DNA from: Pirellulaceae bacterium
GTDB taxonomy: Bacteria > Planctomycetota > Planctomycetia > Pirellulales > Pirellulaceae
Direction: 5' to 3'
Assembly (NCBI GenBank): GCA_011087765.1
Contig: JAALLA010000027.1
Location: 1-32,880 of the forward strand
Length of the DNA stretch: 32,880 bases
Shown here: in pieces, positions 7,970-15,615 of the stretch
Layout of the letters: each line of letters opens with the position of its first letter
How positions within the stretch are numbered: position 1 is the first letter of the stretch
Translations under genes and position numbers: made by a program
Notes under the pieces: model-generated
Told to the model about the DNA's origin: nothing
What the model saw: only the letters and a program-made list of their open reading frames with translations
Database searches by the model: none

Positions 7970-8968
7970 ATGAACAACAACATACTTAATAAGAACTTCA
8001 ACTGCGCTCTGTTTCTGGTTTTGTTAATTCAAACATCCGTAACGGGCCAATCACAGACTCCGCTTGAAAACGGACTGCTTTCACCCTCACTTTCAAAAAC
8101 GATAAGTGAAAAACCCGTCGAAAGTGTTTGGGAATTTGGCTTGAAATTAACTGCACCTTCCGAGGCCCGGGGAATTACCGCTACTGTTCCCATTCCCATG
8201 GCGTGGCCCGAACAGGAAATTGAAATTGTATCAGAGAAAAAATCAGCGGGCGTTGGAGCAATTCGATTTAAGAACCCAACCAAACAGACTCAACAGTTCT
8301 CTTTTTCAGTAAACCGGATGACCGCAGGCACACCCCAAACGGCAGTCATTCGTTTCAGAATCAAGAAGAGCTTCATAACGCGTCCCAAAAACACGTCTGA
8401 ATTTACCAGTGGCGGTAAATTGCCAAGCGAAGTGAAGCAATTCCTCAAACCAAGTCCCTACATTGAAAGTAATTCGAAAGAGATTCGGAAGATCGCCAGC
8501 ACCCTCGAAGATGAAACCCTCGATGCCTGGTCTCAAGTCGAAAAGAATTACACGTGGGTTCGCGATAACATTGAATATAAATTCGACAAACAGATACACA
8601 GCTGCTTACGAGCATTAGAGGTCAAACAGGGAGACTGCGAAGAATTGTCTTCTTTGTTCATCGCAATTTGCCGGGCTCAAGGGATTCCAGCGCGAGCGGT
8701 CTGGATTCCCGGCCATACCTACCCCGAGTTTTACCTAACGGATGCCGATAAAAATGGGACTTGGTTCCCTTGCCAAGCCGCCGGCACCTATGCCTTTGGA
8801 GAAATGCCGGAACCCCGCCCTATCCTCCAAAAAGGCGACCGTTTTCGAGTCGCTGGCCAACGACAAGAGGTGCGCTATCTGCGCCCCACCTTAGTTGCGA
8901 AACAGGCGCCACAGGGGGTTGCAATCGAGTGGATTTCAAGACAAATCAGCAATGAGCCATCTGAATAA
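7970..8968 (+). CDS. Exported transglutaminase-like protein, catalytic Cys and His present
   Basis: 332 residues. A signal peptide (hydrophobic core about 12-24, 'TSVTGQSQ') is followed by the same beta-rich domain as its neighbour ('ATVPIPMAWPEQEIEIVSE', about 71-89) and a transglutaminase core. The core has 'VKQGDCEELSSLFIAICRA' with nucleophile C223, 'GIPARAVW', then 'GHTYPEF' with H249, then 'TWFPCQ' and 'LQKGD'. The third residue of the usual triad (Asp, 'W..vD') appears to be Gln in both copies, so catalysis may use another acid. Domains of this family act as Cys proteases or cross-linking enzymes outside the cytoplasm. Substrate is unknown. The ATG at 7970 was chosen because a signal peptide follows directly. 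The frame remains open upstream to 7640 inside the previous gene, but that stretch has no signal sequence. Confidence 0.85.
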   Translation: MNNNILNKNFNCALFLVLLIQTSVTGQSQTPLENGLLSPSLSKTISEKPVESVWEFGLKLTAPSEARGITATVPIPMAWPEQEIEIVSEKKSAGVGAIRFKNPTKQTQQFSFSVNRMTAGTPQTAVIRFRIKKSFITRPKNTSEFTSGGKLPSEVKQFLKPSPYIESNSKEIRKIASTLEDETLDAWSQVEKNYTWVRDNIEYKFDKQIHSCLRALEVKQGDCEELSSLFIAICRAQGIPARAVWIPGHTYPEFYLTDADKNGTWFPCQAAGTYAFGEMPEPRPILQKGDRFRVAGQRQEVRYLRPTLVAKQAPQGVAIEWISRQISNEPSE

Positions 8969-9014
8969 ACGGGACCACTTAAGCCCCCAAAAGACAAGTT
9001 CGCCGGTCAATCGT

Positions 9015-10361
9015 CTATCCCGTAATGGCCCATCTGAGAATCTCGCCTAGCCTAGGTGTTTTTCCTTGCCAAAGAATGCCTACGCGAAAGATTCTTGCGG
9101 CAACGATTACAATCAAGATTGTCGATACCGTCATGATTAGAATGGACGCCACCGGTTGCCACCAGGGAATCGCCTGACCTGTTGCCAAGCGAAGCATCAT
9201 CACCGTCGGAGTTGCCGGCGGGAAGAAGGAAAAGTAGGTCGGCATTATCCCTAAAGGGTCACGAACGACCATCAACCACACAAACATCGGACTCATCATC
9301 AACATCCAGACAGGCAGCAACATCGATTGCGCCTCTTTCAATTGCGAGACGGAGGCGCCTATCGCCATGAAAATTGCGGAATAAAAAAGCACCCCCGTGA
9401 TCTGGAAGACAATGAACCAGGGAGCCAAATGGAATGGCACACGGTCCAAATAACCTTGCCACCACGCCAACCCGAAGGCACCGGTCATATAAATCACAAA
9501 TACAGTCAAGGATCCCCCAACCGTGCCCAAAAGTTTTCCACTCATCAACTGAAACGGATTCGCACTCCCGAGCAACACCTCAGCAATGCGTTGCGACTTC
9601 TCCTCAAGAACACTTTCCAACATTGGCTGTGCGGCCATGAAGATCACCATAAACATCATCATCATGACGCTCATGGGAAGGAAGATTGCATTCATTGGAT
9701 CGTTTTCTTCTTCGGCACTGAACTTGCCATCCAAACCGCGATCCACCAATCCCATTCCAACGATTTCAATGGGCACACTGGCTGCCGCAACCGTGACAGG
9801 ATCTATACCAGCACTGGCAAATCGTTCCTCACGAACAGAGGTATTGATGATATTTGAAACCCAACTCCGCGCGGTTGAGAGACTGGAATCCTGGGAGTAA
9901 AACCGGATTTTGTCCAAGCTCGAATCACTCTCAACGTCTGCTGGAATTTCAACAAACGCGTACAGATCCTGTTCACGAACACGTTCCGAAAGCTGTAATT
10001 TCAGTTCATCGGTTGCCTTTTCCGGCGCGATTGTTTCGAAGAAATATCGATCAAAGGCCCCTCCCAATAAATCGCCCTTTATTTCCTCCGAATCGCCCAC
10101 TTCCTCAGCACCATCTCCACCCCCCTGATCAATTGACAAGTTTTTTTGGTTCGCTGCCAAAATCAGAATCTCAGCGAATTTACCCGAGTGGTCAATAACA
10201 GCAATTTTACGATCATGAACCTCAATCGCATTCCGCATCAGTTCGATTGCAAACAAACTTCCCATCATCAGGACCGGCATCATGATGATCGAAAATAGAA
10301 ATGCTTTTGTGCCCACCATCGCTCGATATTCACGAGCGGCAATCGTAATTATTTTTCTCAT
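9015..10361 (-). CDS. ABC-2 type transporter permease (NatB-like)
   Basis: 448 residues. The N terminus 'MRKIITIAAREYRAMVGTKA' is the classic cytoplasmic lead-in of ABC-2 permeases of the NatB/YhaP type. Next come one membrane helix (about 20-40), a long extracytoplasmic domain (about 45-225), and five membrane segments in the C-terminal half. The last part contains 'LESVLEEKSQRIAEVLLGS', the coupling-helix-like motif of this family. The ATG at 10361 has AAGG eight bases upstream and fits the family's start. An earlier TTG at 10433 is unlikely. These permeases pair with a cytoplasmic ATPase to export drugs, lipids, peptides or sodium. No ATPase gene adjoins it on this strand: upstream is folC and downstream lies a convergent gene. 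It must borrow an ATPase from elsewhere, perhaps the one at 12552-13514, although that gene already has its own permease. Confidence 0.88.
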   Translation of the reverse strand: MRKIITIAAREYRAMVGTKAFLFSIIMMPVLMMGSLFAIELMRNAIEVHDRKIAVIDHSGKFAEILILAANQKNLSIDQGGGDGAEEVGDSEEIKGDLLGGAFDRYFFETIAPEKATDELKLQLSERVREQDLYAFVEIPADVESDSSLDKIRFYSQDSSLSTARSWVSNIINTSVREERFASAGIDPVTVAAASVPIEIVGMGLVDRGLDGKFSAEEENDPMNAIFLPMSVMMMMFMVIFMAAQPMLESVLEEKSQRIAEVLLGSANPFQLMSGKLLGTVGGSLTVFVIYMTGAFGLAWWQGYLDRVPFHLAPWFIVFQITGVLFYSAIFMAIGASVSQLKEAQSMLLPVWMLMMSPMFVWLMVVRDPLGIMPTYFSFFPPATPTVMMLRLATGQAIPWWQPVASILIMTVSTILIVIVAARIFRVGILWQGKTPRLGEILRWAITG

Positions 10362-10518
10362 AAAACCTTGCCGGCCGAACAAAGAAATCAACGAATTCAC
10401 AGGAAGATCATGATCGCAAAATACTGGTCCCACTCAAGGCGAACCCAACCAGTGAACTCCCGGGTTAATGCAACAAACCATCTGCTCTAGTTTCCGTGAA
10501 AAAACAAAACAAAACAAC

Positions 10519-12012
10519 TCAACCTTCGGTTCGAGCTGCGATACAGGTTTTTCTGAGCTCTGCAACGAGGAACGCAGACCCGGAAATGCAAATGAGTTTT
10601 TTACCGCTGGTCTCACCTGTTGTTTCACCTGCAGCTACAGAACCATGGTCTTGATTGACAAAACTCCAAGCCGATTCAGGCGTTGGTTCGACAAAAATTT
10701 CGGCTACCGCCTGCCCTTCCAGCTTTTTCTGCGCAGCAATCTCTTGTGCCAACTTAAACAACTCGAATTCTGACCTACCCCGGGGGTTATCTTGATATCG
10801 CGTTAATACGACGCGGTCAAAATGCACTAATAACTCTGCTAACATTCCCCGGGCATCTTTGTCGCGACTGGTTGCGAAGATCAACAAACGAAGCGAAGCA
10901 TTTTTCCATTCGGGTAAATCATCCCCCAAAGCACTCACAAGCGCTTGAACCGACGCAACGTTATGAGCGATATCGAGAATTACGGTCGCTTCTGTGGGGA
11001 TAATTTCAGTGCGTCCCGGTAAACTGGCAACCGACAAACCAGCTCGAATACTTGAATCCCCAATTTCCCAACCAATTGCATTGAGTGTTTCAATGACAGC
11101 CACGGCAACCGACGCGTTGCGACGCTGATGGGCGCCCAGCAACTTCAGCTGCAACTCGGACACATTGTAACGCACGGAATTCAATAGCGTGGATTCATGC
11201 ATTTCGCCAAGCGCAATCTCGCCTTCCACCCGAAACCTTTGCCCTTCAACTACGTGTTCTTTGAAATCACGGCCGTAGACAAAAATTGGAGCCTGTTTTG
11301 CTTTGGCGATTTCTTCAATCACCCGCGCCGCTTCCGGCTCAACCGTGCCACTGACGACGGGGATGTGATCTTTGATTATCCCAGCCTTTTCAGCGGCAAT
11401 TTCCGCCACCGTGTCCCCCAACTGCTTGGTATGATCAAGGCTGATGTTTGTGATAACGCTCGTCACAGGCACACAGACGTTGGTAGAATCGAGTCGTCCT
11501 CCTAATCCGACTTCGAGCACAACCGCGTCGCAACCTTGATGCGAGAAAAATTCAATGGCAGCCGCCGTCGTAATTTCAAAAAAAGTCAGCTTCTTGGAGC
11601 CGGTAGACTCGGCTTGTTTATCCATCTCCCGAATGACGGGAGCCAAACGCTGAAACACCCCCAGCAACTGCTCATCGGAAATGTACTCCCCATCAATCTC
11701 AATTCTCTGATGAATCGATTCGAGGTGCGGCGAAGTGTAGACCCCCGTCCGTTTACCCCCGGCACTTAAAATCCTCGCAATCATGTTGGACACCGACCCC
11801 TTCCCTTTGGTGCCGGCGACATGAATGATTGGGTATTTCTCCTGCGGTTCACCTAAACGACTAAGAATTTCTCGCATTTGATTGAGCTTAAAATGCTCGT
11901 TGTCGACCGAATCCTGCCTTTCATAATTGATTCGTTCGTAGAGGGCCGAGAGATGCTCCTCCAACAAATTCGGAATTTCCGCTTTGATATGATTCGTTTT
12001 GATGGGATGCAT
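10519..12012 (-). CDS. folC: Bifunctional dihydrofolate synthase / folylpolyglutamate synthase
   Basis: 497 residues, longer than E. coli FolC (about 420) with extra sequence in the C-terminal half. Family motifs in order: P-loop 'HVAGTKGKGSV' (64-74), 'TSPHL', 'LEVGLGGRLDSTNV', and 'ITNISLDH', all diagnostic for the Mur-ligase-like FolC family. It joins glutamate to dihydropteroate and adds further glutamates to folates, using ATP in the cytoplasm. I prefer the ATG at 12012; a TTG at 12030 would add six residues. No clear Shine-Dalgarno precedes either. It lies upstream of the ABC-2 permease on the same strand, 157 bases apart, so a shared transcript is possible but not required. The C-terminal 'CISGSAFLVAELR' is the usual FolC ending. 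Confidence 0.95.
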   Translation of the reverse strand: MHPIKTNHIKAEIPNLLEEHLSALYERINYERQDSVDNEHFKLNQMREILSRLGEPQEKYPIIHVAGTKGKGSVSNMIARILSAGGKRTGVYTSPHLESIHQRIEIDGEYISDEQLLGVFQRLAPVIREMDKQAESTGSKKLTFFEITTAAAIEFFSHQGCDAVVLEVGLGGRLDSTNVCVPVTSVITNISLDHTKQLGDTVAEIAAEKAGIIKDHIPVVSGTVEPEAARVIEEIAKAKQAPIFVYGRDFKEHVVEGQRFRVEGEIALGEMHESTLLNSVRYNVSELQLKLLGAHQRRNASVAVAVIETLNAIGWEIGDSSIRAGLSVASLPGRTEIIPTEATVILDIAHNVASVQALVSALGDDLPEWKNASLRLLIFATSRDKDARGMLAELLVHFDRVVLTRYQDNPRGRSEFELFKLAQEIAAQKKLEGQAVAEIFVEPTPESAWSFVNQDHGSVAAGETTGETSGKKLICISGSAFLVAELRKTCIAARTEG

Positions 12013-12551
12013 AGCGATCGCGTCAAACAATGCCTTTTATTGGGGTTGAAACGTCTATTCGATGGAAGTGCCGCCAGACGGCAATCATTGCGACAACTCT
12101 CGGAATCATTTGATAACGGTTTGTATGAATTATGAGAAGGACATACGCCCACTAACTTGATTTTTTCCATATAAGTCATGGTGAATCAAATCACAGGCAT
12201 TTAAGATGGGGGTTACGTAAGATGACGGTTCAAGTCCGATTTTTCAACTGATTAACGCTCAGCCCTCGTTAAATCGCACGAAAATTGTCCGACCTACGGG
12301 TTTTCTTAGGTAATAATCTAGCTGATCAGGGGAGAAACCGAGTCAATTTTCGAGACTCTTAACTTCCCTGAACCTTTGATTCCATCGCAGCGTATATCGA
12401 ACCATAGCAATAGATTTTAATCTCGCTGTTGTTTGACACGGCCTCGCTTCACAAATCAAACAAATAAACGTTCACTTATCTGGGAAACGACGCGTTCCCG
12501 GCAACAATCAAGCCTCACTCAACGAAATTCTTACCGGAGAAACCGTCCACA
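12013..12551. other. Divergent intergenic region between folC and the ABC operon
   Basis: About 540 bases separating two divergent genes, so it should contain both promoters. TTGACA at 12433-12438 is a perfect -35 hexamer facing the ABC operon, but no good -10 hexamer lies 16-18 bases beyond it, so the promoter is only a candidate. GGAG near 12535 is somewhat far from the ATG at 12552. I see no small gene or RNA. Confidence 0.45.
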
Positions 12552-13514
12552 ATGTCAGCCGACACTTCCACGGAAAAAGCCCCGCAAGCAACCGGAAAAT
12601 TAGAACAAACCAATCCCGATTACGATCCCAACATCGTCATCGAAACACAGAACTTGACCAAGATCTATCGTGACTTTTGGGGACGCCAAAAGGTTCGCGC
12701 TTTGAACGCGCTTGATCTGGAAGTTCGTAAAGGCGAAATTTTTGGACTACTCGGACCTAACGGTTCCGGAAAATCGACAACGATCAAACTGCTGCTCGGT
12801 TTGCTATTCCCGACCAGCGGTCGAGCTTTGGTATTTGGACAAAATTCAACCGAAGTCACCAAGAACGAGCGAATCGGCTATCTGCCCGAAGAGTCCTACC
12901 TCTACAAGTTTCTTACTGCTGAGGAAACACTTGATTTTTACGGCCGACTGTTCGATATGCCGGCCAAGATTCGTAAAGAGAGAACTGCCGAACTGATTGA
13001 ACAGGTTGGCCTGACTTACGCAAAGCGTCGCCAGTTAAAAGAGTACTCCAAAGGAATGACTCGCCGAATCGGACTTGCCCAGGCATTGATCAATGACCCT
13101 GATTTGATTCTGCTCGACGAACCCACCTCGGGTCTGGATCCGCTTGGTACACGCGATATGAAGGACATGATTCTCAAGTTGCGGGATCAGGGCAAGACGA
13201 TCGTCATGTGCTCCCACCTGCTCGCTGATGTCCAGGACGTGTGCGACCGAATCGCAATTCTCTACCAAGGTGACCTCAAAGAACTTGGCCGAGTCGACAG
13301 TCTCCTTAAGGTCAGTGAAGAAACACAGATTAAAGTGAAGGGGCTGCCCAAAAGTGCCCACACAGAAATCCTTGAAGTCATCAAAAAGCATGGTGGAGAC
13401 CTGGTCTCAGTTGAGAATCCCACCAGTACCCTCGAAGACTTATTCCTTGGAATCGTCCGTGAGAGTCAGCAACGTCCGGGGCACCGCTCGGCCGGCGTCG
13501 ACAAGAAAGAATAG
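12552..13514 (+). CDS. ABC transporter ATP-binding protein
   Basis: 320 residues. All ABC ATPase motifs are present: Walker A 'GPNGSGKST' (68-76), a signature of the form 'YSKGM' (165-169), Walker B 'LILLDEP' (185-191) and the switch His H222 in 'CSHLL'. The variant signature YSKGM, instead of LSGGQ, is usual in ABC-2 exporters of the NatA/CcmA type. A C-terminal extension after residue 235 is typical of these ATPases. The first 28 residues are polar and probably disordered. It powers the permease encoded next (125-base gap). The conserved cluster suggests an exporter or a membrane-remodelling complex; the substrate is unknown. Confidence 0.95.
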   Translation: MSADTSTEKAPQATGKLEQTNPDYDPNIVIETQNLTKIYRDFWGRQKVRALNALDLEVRKGEIFGLLGPNGSGKSTTIKLLLGLLFPTSGRALVFGQNSTEVTKNERIGYLPEESYLYKFLTAEETLDFYGRLFDMPAKIRKERTAELIEQVGLTYAKRRQLKEYSKGMTRRIGLAQALINDPDLILLDEPTSGLDPLGTRDMKDMILKLRDQGKTIVMCSHLLADVQDVCDRIAILYQGDLKELGRVDSLLKVSEETQIKVKGLPKSAHTEILEVIKKHGGDLVSVENPTSTLEDLFLGIVRESQQRPGHRSAGVDKKE

Positions 13515-13638
13515 GTTTTATCGAACCGCATAAGATACTAACTGCATTGACAGGATCATTTCCCCGAACAACATGCTCAGATCTTTTGCAAAATAGTTCC
13601 CACCCTCAAATCAAACAGACGACGGATTAAAATCAAAC

Positions 13639-15615
13639 ATGGTTGTCGAAGATTTTGTAATTTACTCACAATGGCTTTCAAGCGGCATCGTCCAATTTGG
13701 ATTTATCGTGCTGACGGCTATTCTTCTGGGCGTGTTCGCAGGCTATCTGATTGCTGCATTTCGACATGGCCCATTCGAGGCGTTCTACGTCGTTGCGCAG
13801 GTTGTCGGACAAGCAGTACCGGATTTCCTCTTTACCTCCCCACGACGCACAATCGCGATCGCCAGACTGGCCATTAAGGAATCGCTGCGCCGAAAAGTGA
13901 TTCTGGTTACGTTTGGTATTTTTGCCGCTTCGTTGCTGTTTGGTGGCTGGTTTATGAATACCGGCGGGGAGCACCCCGATCAAATTTATGTCAACTTCGT
14001 TCTCTGGGGAACGCAGATGTTGGTCCTTTTGATGGGTATGTTAATCAGCTCATTCAGTCTTCCAGAGGACATTAAGAATCGAACGATTTACACAGTGGTA
14101 ACTAAACCGGTTCGGTCAACTGAGATTGTGCTGGGGCGGATTTTTGGATTTGGAGCACTTTGCACCGCGCTTTTGATCGTGATGGGTGTGATTAGCTTCT
14201 TCTTTGTCTGGCGAGGGTTGTCTCACGACCACCAAATCGTCGGAGAAACACAGACGATCGCTTCGTTTTCGACCATCCCCGACGACAAGATTTCCCGCAT
14301 TACGGGAAGACGTGTCTCCGACAACGCCATTAAAGAAGCCGTTACCAATAAGGTTTCGGGGCATGACCACAGGATTGAACTCATTGAGGACATTCGTGAA
14401 CCGGGACAACCTCGTCCGAGAGTCGAATCAAACATCCTCAGTGAAGAAGTGCTTCCCAACGGCTCGACGAAGTATGAACGAGTAGTCTGCATCCCGTTTG
14501 GTGGACATACGCATGAGGTCAGCATTAACGATGGCGTCATCTCACTTGGACCAGCGGTTGGCTATTTCCGCGCGAGAGTCCCAATCTACGGTGAGTCACT
14601 TGCATTTTTTGACCGTCAGGGCAACATCAAAGAAAAAGGGCTCAACGTCGGAAAAGAATGGGAGTACCGAGGCTACGTCGACGGAGGCAATGCGATGTCT
14701 CGCTTCTCGCTCTCGAAAGCAACGTTCGATTTCAACGACTTTAAAGAGAGCAAATTTCCGATTAACGATGTAATTCCCATCGAAATGACACTTGGTGTTT
14801 TTCGAACTTACAAAGCGGACGTTGAGAAACGCGTAACCGGAGGCATTCAATTCGAGAGCGTTCCCAATGAATTAGATCCCAAGTTCGTTTCGGAAGTGAT
14901 CGACTTTGAGACCAACGAATATGCCGTACAGACGCTTCCCATTTCGAGGAAAATTCTGGGAAAGAAGATTGCTCCTGATGGAAAACTTCTTGAGCAGGGC
15001 GAGTATGACTTATTCGATGACTTCGCCGGAGAGGACGGGAAACTCAAACTTAATTTAACTTGTCGCGATTACAATCAGTACCTCGGGGTTGCCAAAGCCG
15101 ACCTGTATTTCCGAGCACAAGACGAAGTCTACTGGGTTAACTTTTTCAAAGGCTACGTCGGCATTTGGTGTCAGATGATGATTATCATCTCCATGGGAGT
15201 TGCATTCAGTACCTTTGTTAGCGCTCCAGTTGCGATGCTGGGAACCTCAGTGATGATCATTATCGGTTTCTTTACCGCTTTCATTCGGGAAATGACACTC
15301 GCCTCGCATGAGGGTGGCGGTCCAATTGAATCGCTGATTCGAGTGGTGACCCAGAAAAACATGATCCTCGACCTCGATACAGGCGTCACCCAAACGGTTG
15401 TCGAGCAGTTGGATAAATTAATCGTACAACTATTAAATGCCATGACCTACCTGGCCCCGAACTTCAATCAATTAAATTTTTCAGAGTTCCTAACTTACGG
15501 CTACGCGATTGACAGCGATCGAATTCTGGTCGCACTCACAATCACCCTAGGCTTTTGTGCCGGATTAACCATCCTCGGTTACTTTGCACTCAAAACACGA
15601 GAAATCGCCAAATGA
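13639..15615 (+). CDS. ABC transporter permease with large extracytoplasmic domain
   Basis: 658 residues. A first membrane helix (about 18-40) is followed by a cytoplasmic stretch, then the ABC-2 permease entry 'IARLAIKESLRRKVILVTF' (74-92). Two to three membrane helices follow (about 88-106, 120-140, 168-192). A soluble insert of about 300 residues comes next (about 200-505), and membrane helices return at about 510-560 and 630-652. 'EDIKNRTIYTVVTKPV' (143-158) is the coupling-helix motif of this permease class. The insert probably faces the periplasm and is beta-rich; I do not recognise it. It pairs with the upstream ATPase. Its stop overlaps the start of the next gene (ATGA at 15612-15615), which indicates translational coupling and argues that all three proteins work together. 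The start codon is ATG; no strong Shine-Dalgarno is visible. Confidence 0.9.
   Translation: MVVEDFVIYSQWLSSGIVQFGFIVLTAILLGVFAGYLIAAFRHGPFEAFYVVAQVVGQAVPDFLFTSPRRTIAIARLAIKESLRRKVILVTFGIFAASLLFGGWFMNTGGEHPDQIYVNFVLWGTQMLVLLMGMLISSFSLPEDIKNRTIYTVVTKPVRSTEIVLGRIFGFGALCTALLIVMGVISFFFVWRGLSHDHQIVGETQTIASFSTIPDDKISRITGRRVSDNAIKEAVTNKVSGHDHRIELIEDIREPGQPRPRVESNILSEEVLPNGSTKYERVVCIPFGGHTHEVSINDGVISLGPAVGYFRARVPIYGESLAFFDRQGNIKEKGLNVGKEWEYRGYVDGGNAMSRFSLSKATFDFNDFKESKFPINDVIPIEMTLGVFRTYKADVEKRVTGGIQFESVPNELDPKFVSEVIDFETNEYAVQTLPISRKILGKKIAPDGKLLEQGEYDLFDDFAGEDGKLKLNLTCRDYNQYLGVAKADLYFRAQDEVYWVNFFKGYVGIWCQMMIIISMGVAFSTFVSAPVAMLGTSVMIIIGFFTAFIREMTLASHEGGGPIESLIRVVTQKNMILDLDTGVTQTVVEQLDKLIVQLLNAMTYLAPNFNQLNFSEFLTYGYAIDSDRILVALTITLGFCAGLTILGYFALKTREIAK

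Noticed and set aside
9327..9857. 176-codon plus-strand frame inside the ABC-2 permease
   Set aside because: Lies opposite a well-supported permease gene; its His- and Gln-rich translation is the expected shadow of the membrane-coding strand.
12433..12461. Sigma-70 promoter for the ABC operon using TTGACA at 12433
   Set aside because: The -35 is perfect, but no acceptable -10 lies at 16-18 bases; kept only as a note on the intergenic region.
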